The notes: a model not told the origin generated them from the sequence alone. A DNA stretch of 64,000 nucleotides from Parasulfuritortus sp049322515 (GCA_049322515.1 JBMOQW010000012.1:1-64000); one strand, 5' to 3'; numbered from the stretch's first letter, positions 16,243 to 25,744 are shown. Numbers and translations: made by a program.

Positions 16243-18807
16243 TCAGAAATCCAGGATCGGACGTGGCCGTCCGACATGCCAGCCCTGCACCAGGTCGACT
16301 CCGGCCAGGCGCACCTGTTGCAGCACCGCCTCGTCCTCGACGAACTCGGCGATCGAGCGGATGCCCAGTTCCTTGGCGAGGGTCGCCATGCTGCGCACGA
16401 AGGCCTGGTCGGTGTCGTTGCGACAGACGTTGAGCACGAACTCGCCCTCGATCTTGATGAAGTCGATCGGGAAGTGCTTCAGGTAATGGTAGGACGAGAA
16501 GCCCGAGCCGAAGTCGTCCACCGCCAGCTTGAAGCCGTCCAGCTTCAGGGTGTTGACGAACTTGGTCAGCAGGGCGATGTTCTTGATCGTCTCCCGCTCG
16601 GTGATCTCGAACACGATGCGCCCCGGCGCCACGCCGTGCCGGCCGACGATCTCGCGCACCCGGGGCAGGAATTCGGCCAGCACCATGGCCTTGGGTGACA
16701 GGTTGAAGAACACGAAGCCGGCGTAGCCGCTCCGCACCACCTCGGCCAGCCCCTTGTCGATGACGATGTAGTCGAGCTTGTGGATGATGCCCATCTTCTC
16801 GGCCAGTTCGATGAATTCGCCGGCCTCGAACAGGCCCTCGCGGGTCTGGATGCGGGACAGCACCTCGACCGCCTCGACATGGCGGTCGGCGGCTTCGACG
16901 ATGGGCTGGAAGTAGGGCTGCACGCTGGCTTCCTCGACCGCCTGCAAGACCACCTGGCTTTTCTCGCCGATGCGCCGGAACGCCTCGGCGACATCGGCAT
17001 CGCTCGGCTGCACGGCGCGGTTCTTACCCTCGCCCTTGGCCTTGTACATCATGTTGTCGGCGAGCAGGAACAGGTCCTTCTTGTTGTCGGCATGGTCGGG
17101 ATAGAGGGCCAGGCCGATCGACACCGAGGCCTTGGCGCGGTCGCCATCGGGGGCGATCGCCATCACCTCCGAGGCCATCGCCACCACCCGCTGGGCGGCG
17201 CTCCAGGCCTCGTCCGAGTCCGTTTCCGGCAGGATGATGGCGAATTCGTCGCCACCATAGCGGCACACGATGTCCTCGATGCGCAGAGCCTGGCGCACGG
17301 TATCGGCAAAATTTTGCAGAAAGGCATCGCCGACGTGGTGGCCGTAGGAATCGTTGATCGACTTGAAGTTGTCGAGGTCGATGACCAGCAGGGCGAATTG
17401 CTGGTGATGCCGGCTGGCGCGGCCGATCTCGTACTCCAGCATCTCCCAGAACACGCGCTGGTTATATAGGCCGGTAAGCGGATCGCGGGTGGCGTAGTAC
17501 TCCAGATCCTTGGTGTACTTGTGGATCGCCTTCACGGAGCCGACCACGTTGAGCAAGGTGGAGAGCACGCTGTCCATGACCAGGGTGCGGGTGTCGTCGG
17601 CCATCTCCTCCGATTGCACGCCGATGCCGACGATGCCGCCGATCTTCGGCTTCTCGACCAGCAGCGACTTGGTCTGCATGCCCATCTCGTCGGCGGAGAT
17701 CGGCGGCATGGCCTGGTCGCTGTTGGCCACCGTGTGGTTGATGGCGATCTCGGCGGCATCCATGAAGAACGGATTGGCCTCGAACTCGCGCCGGACCCGG
17801 GCCTCCATGTCGCGCTTCTGGGTTTCGCTGGGGGTGTAGCGCCAGAAAATTTCCAGGGTGAACAGCTCTTCCTCGATCTTGAAGATGCAGAACAGGGCGT
17901 AAGCCTCGAGGACATTGTTGATCTCGACCAGCAGTTCCTTGACGTACTCATGCCAGTCGCGCACCACTTCCGAAGTGATGATGAATTTCTCCATCAGCCG
18001 GATCTCGAACTCGAGCAGATCCTTGTCCACCGCCAGGGTACGCAGGCGCTGGGCCACCTGGCGCACCTGCTCGAACACCGCGTCCAGCTCGCGGAACCCG
18101 ACGCTGCCGGACGCGTCGTGCAGGCGACGCAGGTCATCGACCCGGGACACCTGCTCGACCCGGCCACGCAGGATATTCATGGCCCGGGCAATGCGCTGGT
18201 TCAGGCGCAGCACCACGAGGAGCGCGACCAGGAACGGCAGTGGCGCGATCCAGAGCAGGGTGCGCATGAATTCGTCACGAGACGCGCGCAGCGTGTCGGA
18301 CACATCCTGGCGCACGTCGATGGCACCGAGCACCTGACCTGGCGTGGCATTCTCGTGGCAGGCCAGGCAGCGCGCCTCCGCCTTGAGCGGGAACACGTAG
18401 CGCGCGACCCCGTCCTCAGACATCCGCTGGCCGATCTCGCCGCGTTCGAGGGCGGCCCGGGTGAGCTCATCGCCGGGCGGCTGGTCATGCTCGCCATAGC
18501 GGGCCGCGACCACCTCGCTCCGGTAGAGCAGGATGCTGGACCGCGACCCGGCCAGGGAGGCCCGGGTCGCCTCGGCGAAGTCGAGCAACTGCTGGCGGTT
18601 CCAGCCGGCAAACATGACCTGGCTCATGGACTGGAAGGCCACCCGGGCGAGCACGCCGGATTGCTCCATGGCGGCGCTGCGCAGCGACTGTTCCTGCACC
18701 CGGTTGAACAGCCAGTAGCTGCCGCCGAAGAAAAGGCCGGCGGTCAACACGGAAGCCAACAGGATGAACCCCTGCAGGGATTTGATCGGAGCCACCTTCA
18801 TGGCCAT
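16243..18807 (-). CDS. Membrane c-di-GMP enzyme (GGDEF-EAL) with periplasmic CXXCH haem motif
   Basis: 854 aa from ATG 18807. TM1 is about 11-35 and TM2 about 183-201. The periplasmic domain contains CLACH at 147-151 followed by a GAIDV strand, as in haem-c Tll0287/DUF3365-like sensor domains. Next come a HAMP-like linker, a GAF-like region (about 270-430), and GGDEF (518-522) with an inhibitory I-site RIED (509-512). The EAL domain (about 630-850) has EVL instead of EAL at 648-650, but N702, E734, D764/D765, K785, E821 and Q841 are kept. It is probably a haem- or redox-tuned cyclase/phosphodiesterase. Which activity dominates cannot be read from sequence. Confidence 0.9.
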   Translation of the reverse strand: MAMKVAPIKSLQGFILLASVLTAGLFFGGSYWLFNRVQEQSLRSAAMEQSGVLARVAFQSMSQVMFAGWNRQQLLDFAEATRASLAGSRSSILLYRSEVVAARYGEHDQPPGDELTRAALERGEIGQRMSEDGVARYVFPLKAEARCLACHENATPGQVLGAIDVRQDVSDTLRASRDEFMRTLLWIAPLPFLVALLVVLRLNQRIARAMNILRGRVEQVSRVDDLRRLHDASGSVGFRELDAVFEQVRQVAQRLRTLAVDKDLLEFEIRLMEKFIITSEVVRDWHEYVKELLVEINNVLEAYALFCIFKIEEELFTLEIFWRYTPSETQKRDMEARVRREFEANPFFMDAAEIAINHTVANSDQAMPPISADEMGMQTKSLLVEKPKIGGIVGIGVQSEEMADDTRTLVMDSVLSTLLNVVGSVKAIHKYTKDLEYYATRDPLTGLYNQRVFWEMLEYEIGRASRHHQQFALLVIDLDNFKSINDSYGHHVGDAFLQNFADTVRQALRIEDIVCRYGGDEFAIILPETDSDEAWSAAQRVVAMASEVMAIAPDGDRAKASVSIGLALYPDHADNKKDLFLLADNMMYKAKGEGKNRAVQPSDADVAEAFRRIGEKSQVVLQAVEEASVQPYFQPIVEAADRHVEAVEVLSRIQTREGLFEAGEFIELAEKMGIIHKLDYIVIDKGLAEVVRSGYAGFVFFNLSPKAMVLAEFLPRVREIVGRHGVAPGRIVFEITERETIKNIALLTKFVNTLKLDGFKLAVDDFGSGFSSYHYLKHFPIDFIKIEGEFVLNVCRNDTDQAFVRSMATLAKELGIRSIAEFVEDEAVLQQVRLAGVDLVQGWHVGRPRPILDF

Positions 18808-18871
18808 CGCCCCGAGCGGAACGCGGTCCGTCCACCCCGCCAATGGCCACGCCGGAAAGTCAGCCGCACCG

Positions 18872-20494
18872 TCACGTTGCGGCCTGTTCCAGCGCGGCGA
18901 GCAACCCGATGCCTGGGTCCTCCTGCGCCAGCCGCGCCGGGAGGCCGTAGGCGCGCATCTTCTCGGCCACCAGGCCATTCGCCTCGCAGACCATCACGCG
19001 CACGCCGCGTTGCCGGAAATGGCGCACCGTGTCATCGAGCGCGCGCAGCGCTGTCGCGTCGATGAACGGCACCCGCCCCAGGCGCAGGACCAGTACCCGG
19101 ACATCCTGATGGAGACCGGCCATGGTGCGTTCGAAGGTCGCGGCGGCACCAAAGAACAACGGTCCATCGATGGAATAGACCTGCACCCCAGGCGGAATCC
19201 CGACCGGGCAAACGCCGGCCAGACCCGCCTCGGTCTCGCCCTCGACGCGTACCGTCTCGCTCATCCGCTTCATGAACAGCAGCGCCGCCAGCAACACACC
19301 GACATTGACGGCGATCACCAGATCAGCAAAGACAGTGAGCAGGAAGGTCAGCACCAGCAACACCCTGTCATTCTTAGGCGAATGCAGGAGCAGATCGAGA
19401 AAATGACGCGCCTCGCTCATGTTCCATGCCACCACGAACAGAATCGCGGCCAGCACGGCAAGCGGGATATGCGCAGCCAGCGGTGCCAGGGCGAGGATGA
19501 TCGCCAACAGGGTCAGGGCATGCACGACCCCAGCCAGAGGGCTGTCTCCGCCATTGCGGATGCTGGTCGCGGTACGGGCGATTGCGCCGGTGGCGGCGAA
19601 GCCACCGAAGATCGGTGCCAGGACATTGGCCAGGCCCTGGCCAACCAGTTCCTGGTTCGGGTCATGCCGGGTGTCGGCCATGCCGTCGGCGACCACCGCG
19701 CAGAGCAGCGACTCGATTGCGCCGAGCATGGCGATGGTGAACGCCGGCCCGATCAGTTCCAGCATTTCGGTGACCCCCAGCCCCGGCCACTGCGGCATGG
19801 GCAGGCCGCTGGGAATGCCACCGAAGGCACTGCCCAGGGTGGCCACACCAGGAAATTCGAAATAGGCCTGCACGGCCGTCACCCCGAGCAGCGCCACCAG
19901 GGGACTCGGGACCTTGCGCGACACCCGTGGCGCAAGCGCCACGATGGCCAGGCCGAGCAGGGCCAGGCCGGTGGTGGCGAGATGCAGGTCCGGCATGGCT
20001 TCGGCCAGGGCCATCAGTTTCTGATGGAAATGGGCACCCGCGGTTTCCGGACGCAATCCGAAGAAATCCTTCCATTGGCCGACGAAGATGATCACCGCGA
20101 TTCCCGACGTGAAACCGATGATCACCGGTGTCGGAATGAACCGGATGATGCCGCCCAGACGCGCGGCGCCCATGGCCAGCAGGATGAAGCCCGCCATCAG
20201 GCTGGCGGTCTGCAAGCCGGCGATGCCGTACTTGGCGGTGATGCCGGCCAGGATGACGATGAAGGCACCGGTCGGTCCACTGATCGACACCCGAGAGCCT
20301 CCGAACAAGGCCGCCACCAGTCCCGCCACGATGCCGGTGTAGATGCCCTGCTCCGGCCGGGCACCACTGGCGATGGCAAAGGCCATGGCCAGCGGCAGGG
20401 CCACCACGCCCACGACCAGGCCGGCGCCCACGTTGCGCGCCAGGTGCCGGCGATGGAACAGGCCGGCGCGCCAGGCTTCTATCGCGGCGATCAT
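18872..20494 (-). CDS. SulP-family anion transporter with STAS domain
   Basis: Inner-membrane transporter of the SLC26/SulP family, 540 aa, with 10-14 membrane helices. Signatures are GVVALPLAMAFAIASG, FGGSRVSISGPTGAFIVIL and DPNQELVGQGLANVLAPIFGG. The C-terminal STAS domain (about 430-540) includes VYSIDGPLFFGAA and VPFIDATALRALDD. Substrates in the family are sulfate, bicarbonate or carboxylates. It follows a gamma-carbonic anhydrase gene by one base, which favours bicarbonate or sodium-bicarbonate uptake as the role (inference). It starts at MIAAIEAWRAG, ATG 20494. Confidence 0.9.
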   Translation of the reverse strand: MIAAIEAWRAGLFHRRHLARNVGAGLVVGVVALPLAMAFAIASGARPEQGIYTGIVAGLVAALFGGSRVSISGPTGAFIVILAGITAKYGIAGLQTASLMAGFILLAMGAARLGGIIRFIPTPVIIGFTSGIAVIIFVGQWKDFFGLRPETAGAHFHQKLMALAEAMPDLHLATTGLALLGLAIVALAPRVSRKVPSPLVALLGVTAVQAYFEFPGVATLGSAFGGIPSGLPMPQWPGLGVTEMLELIGPAFTIAMLGAIESLLCAVVADGMADTRHDPNQELVGQGLANVLAPIFGGFAATGAIARTATSIRNGGDSPLAGVVHALTLLAIILALAPLAAHIPLAVLAAILFVVAWNMSEARHFLDLLLHSPKNDRVLLVLTFLLTVFADLVIAVNVGVLLAALLFMKRMSETVRVEGETEAGLAGVCPVGIPPGVQVYSIDGPLFFGAAATFERTMAGLHQDVRVLVLRLGRVPFIDATALRALDDTVRHFRQRGVRVMVCEANGLVAEKMRAYGLPARLAQEDPGIGLLAALEQAAT

Positions 20495-20495
20495 C

Positions 20496-21056
20496 CTAGA
20501 ATTCGTTGCGGATCCGCTTGTAGCCCCGCACCAGTTCCAGGTTCGCCTGGGCCACGCTCTCGGAGAACCCGGCCTGGTCGGCGTTGACTCGCTCGATGCC
20601 GGCCAGTTCGTTGTCGGAATGGATGTTGCTCGTGGACGGGATATAAAAGCCGGGCGGCACCACGCAGCCCTCGACCACCGAGTTGTGGCGGACCACCGAA
20701 CCCTCACCCACCGTGCAGTTGAAAAGCACCGAGTTGAAGCCGATGAACACGTTGTCACCCACCACGCAAGGGCCATGCACGATGGATCGGTGGGCGATGG
20801 AGGCGCCCTGGCCGATGCGCACACCGCCCCCCGCCTTGCAGTGGATGACTACACCGTCCTGGATGTTGGAACCGGCGCCGATGACGATCGGCTCCATGTC
20901 GCCCACTTCGTTCACCTCGTCGGCGCGGATCACGGCATAGGGACCGATGAACACGTTTTCCTCGACGATCACCTTGCCACACAGGATGGCGGTGGGATCG
21001 ACGAAGGCCGTGTCGTGGACAACCGGAATGTCACCGTTGGGATTGCGTCGGATCAT
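20496..21056 (-). CDS. Gamma-class carbonic anhydrase family protein
   Basis: Left-handed beta-helix (hexapeptide-repeat) protein, 186 aa. Three zinc-ligand histidines are visible: H72 in GVVIHCK, and H89 and H94 in ASIAHRSIVHG. The active-site Arg is in VIRADE. The C-terminal helix after residue 150 resembles CamH/Cam-like proteins rather than the short YrdA type. It would hydrate CO2 or release it from bicarbonate in the cytosol. ATG 21056 is chosen over an upstream TTG at 21077. It is cotranscribed with the SulP gene directly downstream. Confidence 0.88.
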   Translation of the reverse strand: MIRRNPNGDIPVVHDTAFVDPTAILCGKVIVEENVFIGPYAVIRADEVNEVGDMEPIVIGAGSNIQDGVVIHCKAGGGVRIGQGASIAHRSIVHGPCVVGDNVFIGFNSVLFNCTVGEGSVVRHNSVVEGCVVPPGFYIPSTSNIHSDNELAGIERVNADQAGFSESVAQANLELVRGYKRIRNEF

Positions 21057-21128
21057 GGCGGGCTCGGAAGGGGACAAGGATGATGGCCGCGATTTTAACC
21101 CGCGAACCCGGTCCCTGCCGCGCCGCCC

Positions 21129-23294
21129 TCAACCGCGCCGGGAAAACCGCGCTTCCGGCACGCGCTCCGGGACCGGACACTGACCCAGCAAGGCGTGGTC
21201 CTGTTCGCTTTCCTCGCCACGCGCGCTGAGCCGGGAGTGGATGTCGGCCAAGGCCATGTCCTCATTGGCAAAGATGTGGTCCTGACCGACATCATCGAAC
21301 AGGCCCGTGGCACGCATCACGTCGAGCACCTGTTTCTTGAGCCCGCTGAACATCACCTCGATGCCGCTGCTGCGCAGCCGGCTCACCACCAGGTGCATGG
21401 CCTCCTCGCCGGAAGCATCCAGGGAGTTGATGCCATCCGCGACCACCAGCAGGTAGCGGGCGTGGGGCTTGTGCGCAACGGCGCGCATGATGGTGTCCTC
21501 GAAGTACGGAACGTTGGCGAAGTAGAGCTGGCCATCGAAGCGTACTGCCACGACATGCTCGGCGGTTTCCAGGTGATTCACCTCGGCGTCGCGCAGGGTG
21601 CCATCGTGGTAGCGGGCCAGGATGGCGACGCGCGGCGTCATGGTGCGGTAGAGATAGAGGATCAGAGCGAGGCCGGCGCCGAGCAGGATGCCGTTGTCGA
21701 GATGGGGAGCGAAGGCCAGGGTGGCCACGAAGGTCACCACGGCGGCCACGCCGTCATGCCGGTGCGCACGCCAGGCATGCGCGATCGACTTGAAGCTGAT
21801 CAGGCCGATCACCGCCATCATGATCACCGCCGCCAGCACGGCCTGGGGCAGGTGATACAGCAGTGGCGTCAGGAACAGCAAGGTGACCAGGACCATCAGC
21901 CCGGTAAACACCGAGGCCATGCCGGTCACCGCCCCGGCGTTCAGGTTCACCGCCGAGCGGGAGAACGAGCCGCTGGTCGGATATGCGGCGCTGAGGCTGC
22001 CGACGATGTTGCCCAGTCCCTGTCCGATCAGTTCCTGGTTGGGATCGATGTGTGCCTTGGTCTTGGCCGCCATGGCCTTGGCGATGGAGATGGCCTCCAT
22101 GAAGCCGACCAGGGAAATCACCAGGGCGGTGGACAGCAGGTTCATCGCCATGTCCCAGGTCAAGGTGGGCAGACCGAGGGCTGGCAAGCCGGACGGCACC
22201 GCACCGACCACCTCGCCCCCGCCGACCAGCTTCAATTCGCCATGGCCCACCTGCTTGATCCGCCAGCGATAGCCGTCGGCCGTTACGTCGGCCGGCACCT
22301 GGCCATGCAGGTAGAGGCGCGCCGGGGCGCCCTCGGCGCCCGGCACCCGTTCGAATATGAACTTGCGCAACGAGCGGGCACGGTTACGGTTCTCCGATTC
22401 AGCATCCTTCAGTTCCAGCTTGATCAGGTCGATCTCGTAACGCAGCGCGGCGATGCGCTGCGACCCCTCCTGGTTGATCTTCTCGTGCTGCATCAATTCC
22501 TGGCGCTTTTCGCCCAAGGCCTGATTCAGATGGGCGATGCGCGCCTCGGTCTGGGCAAATTCACCGGCCAGCAGGCGGACTTCCGGATCGACGATCTCCT
22601 CGACCCGTCCGCTGCCGTTGTGCTCGAAGCCGATCGCCCAGCTGACCAGGGTGGTCAGGCTGACCGCGATCAACACGCCGGGCAACCTGGGTGCGACCCG
22701 CTTCAGGCCCCACATCAGGGCAAAGGCGGACAGGCCCATGAGCAGGGTGGGCACATGGGTCTCGCCCACCTGGCTCAACACACCCCAGATGTCCTGGATG
22801 AAATGTTCGCTACGCCCCATCGATACCCCCAGCAGCTTGTTCAACTGCGATAGTCCGATGATGATGGCAGCGGCGTTGGTGAAGCCGACGATCACCGGAT
22901 GGCTGAGGAAGTTGACCACCACGCCCAGCTTGAACACCCCCAGGATCAACTGCACCACGCCGACCAACAGCGCCATCAGGACCGCCAGGCCGATATAGGC
23001 CTCCGATCCGGTCGCCGCGAATGGCGCCAGACCGGAGGCCGTCAGCAGGGAAACCACCGCGACCGGGCCGGTGGCGAGTTGTGCCGACGAGCCCCACATG
23101 GCAGCCACCATGCCTGGCAGGAAGGCTGCATACAGCCCGAAGTAGGCGGGCAACCCAGCCAGTTGGGCATAGGCCATGGATTGCGGGATCAGCACCAGCG
23201 CCACCGTGAGTCCGGCCACCAGATCGGCCTTGAGCGTGGCCGGACGCAAGGGGAGCCAGGCCAGGAAGGGAAGGAAGCGTCGTGCGTCGATCAT
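21129..23294 (-). CDS. SulP-family transporter with long coiled-coil insertion
   Basis: 721 aa, about 150 longer than typical. Core motifs are VALVLIPQSMAYAQLAGLP, WGSSAQLATGPVAVVSLL and DPNQELIGQGLGNIVGSLS. A hydrophilic insert of about 135 residues (224-358) interrupts the usual junction between GFEHNG and VVGAVPSGLPALGLP. Residues 238-312 read as a charged coiled coil, followed by a small beta-rich piece. A C-terminal STAS domain has FDGQLYFANVPYFED and INSLDASGEEAM. The anion is unknown. The gene is separate from the carbonic anhydrase pair by 72 bases. Confidence 0.88.
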   Translation of the reverse strand: MIDARRFLPFLAWLPLRPATLKADLVAGLTVALVLIPQSMAYAQLAGLPAYFGLYAAFLPGMVAAMWGSSAQLATGPVAVVSLLTASGLAPFAATGSEAYIGLAVLMALLVGVVQLILGVFKLGVVVNFLSHPVIVGFTNAAAIIIGLSQLNKLLGVSMGRSEHFIQDIWGVLSQVGETHVPTLLMGLSAFALMWGLKRVAPRLPGVLIAVSLTTLVSWAIGFEHNGSGRVEEIVDPEVRLLAGEFAQTEARIAHLNQALGEKRQELMQHEKINQEGSQRIAALRYEIDLIKLELKDAESENRNRARSLRKFIFERVPGAEGAPARLYLHGQVPADVTADGYRWRIKQVGHGELKLVGGGEVVGAVPSGLPALGLPTLTWDMAMNLLSTALVISLVGFMEAISIAKAMAAKTKAHIDPNQELIGQGLGNIVGSLSAAYPTSGSFSRSAVNLNAGAVTGMASVFTGLMVLVTLLFLTPLLYHLPQAVLAAVIMMAVIGLISFKSIAHAWRAHRHDGVAAVVTFVATLAFAPHLDNGILLGAGLALILYLYRTMTPRVAILARYHDGTLRDAEVNHLETAEHVVAVRFDGQLYFANVPYFEDTIMRAVAHKPHARYLLVVADGINSLDASGEEAMHLVVSRLRSSGIEVMFSGLKKQVLDVMRATGLFDDVGQDHIFANEDMALADIHSRLSARGEESEQDHALLGQCPVPERVPEARFSRRG

Positions 23295-23470
23295 GTTGCC
23301 ATCCTCGGATGGTCGGCGGAGCCCCGCCGGGAAAATGCATAAAAGTGGCTTGCCAGGCCATCAACTCAATCGATAACCCTGACCCGGTCATGGCATGGAT
23401 AATGCCGGACTTGATTTAACCCAATCTTAACCCTTTCGTCCCGATGTCTTGTTGATGGAGCAATGCAATC

Positions 23471-23800
23471 ATGGCAGTGGCAAGCGGCAATCGACTCATA
23501 AAAACTCTCGTGTTCGGCCTTCTTTCAGCCCTCATGTACTGGGGCCTGTTCCACTACTCTGCCGACATCGCCCACATGGCCCAGACCACCCCGAACGTCT
23601 GCCTGGTGGGACAAGGCACCGACCTCCAGTATTACCCCAAGGCCAGCGCAGAGGCCTGTGCCGAAAAGGGCGGCACCCTGCAAGCAGGCAACTGGCTACT
23701 GGTCCTGATTCCCATCGTCATCGCCTTCGCCATGTCCTACGTGCATGGCGCCTTCACCGGCCTGTTCTGGGACGTGGTCGGCCTCAAGGCCAAGAAATAA
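23471..23800 (+). CDS. Small inner-membrane protein upstream of a TSUP permease
   Basis: 109 aa with two clear membrane helices (about 10-25 and 73-95) and a loop between them holding two cysteines (VCLVGQG and EACAEKGG) that could form a disulfide outside. GGAG lies 11 bases before the ATG. It starts the plus-strand set with the TSUP permease and universal stress gene, 12 bases before the permease. I do not recognise the family; a helper subunit of the permease is suggested only by position. Confidence 0.75.
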   Translation: MAVASGNRLIKTLVFGLLSALMYWGLFHYSADIAHMAQTTPNVCLVGQGTDLQYYPKASAEACAEKGGTLQAGNWLLVLIPIVIAFAMSYVHGAFTGLFWDVVGLKAKK

Positions 23801-23812
23801 GGAGACGGCGAC

Positions 23813-24886
23813 ATGGAAAGCATCCAATTCATCGATATCAATCTCACCACCGCGTTACTGCTGATCATTGTCGGCTTCATCGGCGGCATGGTGTCCGGCT
23901 TCATCGGTTCCGGCGGCGCTTTCGTGCTGACGCCAGCCATGATGGCCATGGGCGTGCCCGGCGTGGTCGCGGTCGCTTCCAACATCTGCCACAAGTTCCC
24001 CAAGGCCCTGGTCGGCGCCATCAAGCGCAATAAATATGGCCAGGTCGATGTCAAGCTGGGCATCATCATGGGCATCTTCGCGGAATTCGGCATGCTCACC
24101 GGCAAGCACGTGATGACCGGCATCAAGCATGATTTCGGCGCGGTCGGTACCGACCTGTACGTGTCGGCCATCTTCATCGTCACCCTGGCCATCGTCGGTG
24201 CCTACGTGCTCAAGGACTACCGCAAGCTGAAGGCCGGCGGCAACGATGGCCAGGCTGAACTGACCAAGGCCGCGAAATGGATCCAGTCGGTCAAGATTCC
24301 CGGCACCATGGTCTACGTCAACGGCGCCAAGGCACATATCTCCCTGGTGTTCATCGCCCCGGTCGCCTTCGCCACCGGCATGCTGGCGGCCACCATCGCG
24401 GTGGGCGGCTTCATCGGCGTGCCCGCGATGATCTACCTGTTCGGCCTGCCCGCCATCATGGCCTCGGCGACCGAGCTGGTGATCGCCTTCGTCATGGGCC
24501 TCGGCGGCACCTTGTTCTATGGCCTGGAAGGCTTCGTCGACGTGCGCCTGGCCATGCTGATCCTGCTCGGCTCGCTGTTCGGGGTCCAGTTGGGCGCCAT
24601 CGGCACCACCTATGTGAAGGACTACCAGGTCAAGCTGGTCATGGCCACCATCATGCTGATCGCCCTGTTCTCCCGCTTCTTCTACATCCCCGGCTACCTG
24701 TCCAAACTCGGCTTCATCGCGCCCATGGACGAGGGCACTCTGAAGATGCTCAAATTGGGGGGCGACATCGTGCTCGGCGTCGCCCTGGTGCTGGGCGCGG
24801 TGATCGTGCTGACCTCGCTGGCGAAAGGCATCCGCGAACATCGCGCCAGCCAGGCCACGGTGGCCCGTTCCGGCGTATCCGACTAA
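23813..24886 (+). CDS. TSUP (TauE/SafE) family permease
   Basis: Inner-membrane permease, 357 aa, with about eight helices and the family's duplicated glycine-rich motif: IIVGFIGGMVSGFIGSGGAF in the N-half and GMLAATIAVGGFIGVPAMIY in the C-half. TSUP proteins move sulfite, sulfoacetate or other small organosulfur anions. A central cytosolic loop (about 130-165) is charged. GGAGA precedes the ATG. It is in an operon with the small protein before and the universal stress protein after it. Sulfite export is plausible given the SulP genes beside it, but the substrate is not determined. Confidence 0.9.
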   Translation: MESIQFIDINLTTALLLIIVGFIGGMVSGFIGSGGAFVLTPAMMAMGVPGVVAVASNICHKFPKALVGAIKRNKYGQVDVKLGIIMGIFAEFGMLTGKHVMTGIKHDFGAVGTDLYVSAIFIVTLAIVGAYVLKDYRKLKAGGNDGQAELTKAAKWIQSVKIPGTMVYVNGAKAHISLVFIAPVAFATGMLAATIAVGGFIGVPAMIYLFGLPAIMASATELVIAFVMGLGGTLFYGLEGFVDVRLAMLILLGSLFGVQLGAIGTTYVKDYQVKLVMATIMLIALFSRFFYIPGYLSKLGFIAPMDEGTLKMLKLGGDIVLGVALVLGAVIVLTSLAKGIREHRASQATVARSGVSD

Positions 24887-24904
24887 TCCTGAGGAGAAAC
24901 CGTC

Positions 24905-25744
24905 ATGCCCCATTCCCTGTCTCCGATCGGCCGTTTCGAGCGCATCCTGCTCGCCGTCGATGGTTCGAATTACAGTGACGGCGCCATCCGGGCCGCCCGC
25001 GCCATGGCCGCCAAATGCCAGTCCGAACTGATGGTGATGAGCATCGGCCTGGTCGATCCGCAGTACAGCACGCTGGTCCCCAACCTCGAGGAAGAAGCGG
25101 AAAAGCAGGCCCGTGCCAACGTCGAGGCCGCCATCGCCACCATGCCTGGCCAGGCCTGTACCCCGGTGGTCCGGCTGGGTGCCGATCCGGCCGAGACCAT
25201 CGTCGCGACCGCCGAGGCATTGCGCGCCGACGTCATTCTCATGGGCCGGCGTGGCCGGCGCGGCCTGGCTTTCTGGAAGCTCGGCCATGCCACCGCCAAG
25301 GTGATCGGCAGCGCGCCCTGCCCGGTTCTGGTGGTACCGACCTCAGCCGGGATGTGGGCACAACGGGTCCTGGTCGCCACCGACGGTTCACGCTACGGTG
25401 AACTCGCTGCCGTCACCGCCGGCAAGATCGCCGAAATCTGCGGCCTGCCGCTCACCGTCGTTTCCGCCGTGCTCGACAGTCACAGCACCGAACGCCGGGC
25501 CCAGGCGCAAGCGGCCATCGATGCCGTGATCGTCGACATGGCCAATGCCGGGGTCAGCGTCAACGGCCACCTGGCCGAAGGCCGGCCAGACAAGGCCATC
25601 CTTGACTCAGCCAAGCGCGACCAAGCCGACCTCATCGTCATGGGCAGCCACGGCCGCACCGGCCTCGACAAGGTGCTCATGGGCTCGGTATCGGAGAAGG
25701 TGCTGAACCAGGCCGAATGCGCCGTGCTGGTGGTCAAATCCTGA
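24905..25744 (+). CDS. Tandem universal stress protein
   Basis: Cytosolic protein of two fused Usp domains, 279 aa. Domain 1 (about 10-140) starts ILLAVDGSNYSDGAI; domain 2 (about 148-279) starts VLVATDGSRYGELA. Domain 2 has the full ATP motif G-X2-G-X9-GS (GSHGRTGLDKVLMGS); domain 1 has G-X2-G-X9-GH, so its nucleotide site is altered. It is 18 bases after the permease with GAGGAG before the ATG. The following 25745-25899 separates it from convergent clsB; I see no gene or convincing terminator there. Confidence 0.93.
   Translation: MPHSLSPIGRFERILLAVDGSNYSDGAIRAARAMAAKCQSELMVMSIGLVDPQYSTLVPNLEEEAEKQARANVEAAIATMPGQACTPVVRLGADPAETIVATAEALRADVILMGRRGRRGLAFWKLGHATAKVIGSAPCPVLVVPTSAGMWAQRVLVATDGSRYGELAAVTAGKIAEICGLPLTVVSAVLDSHSTERRAQAQAAIDAVIVDMANAGVSVNGHLAEGRPDKAILDSAKRDQADLIVMGSHGRTGLDKVLMGSVSEKVLNQAECAVLVVKS

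Noticed and set aside
23449..24033. 194-codon plus-strand frame starting before the small membrane protein
   Set aside because: Overlaps two convincing genes in another frame; its translation is His/Arg-rich without structure.
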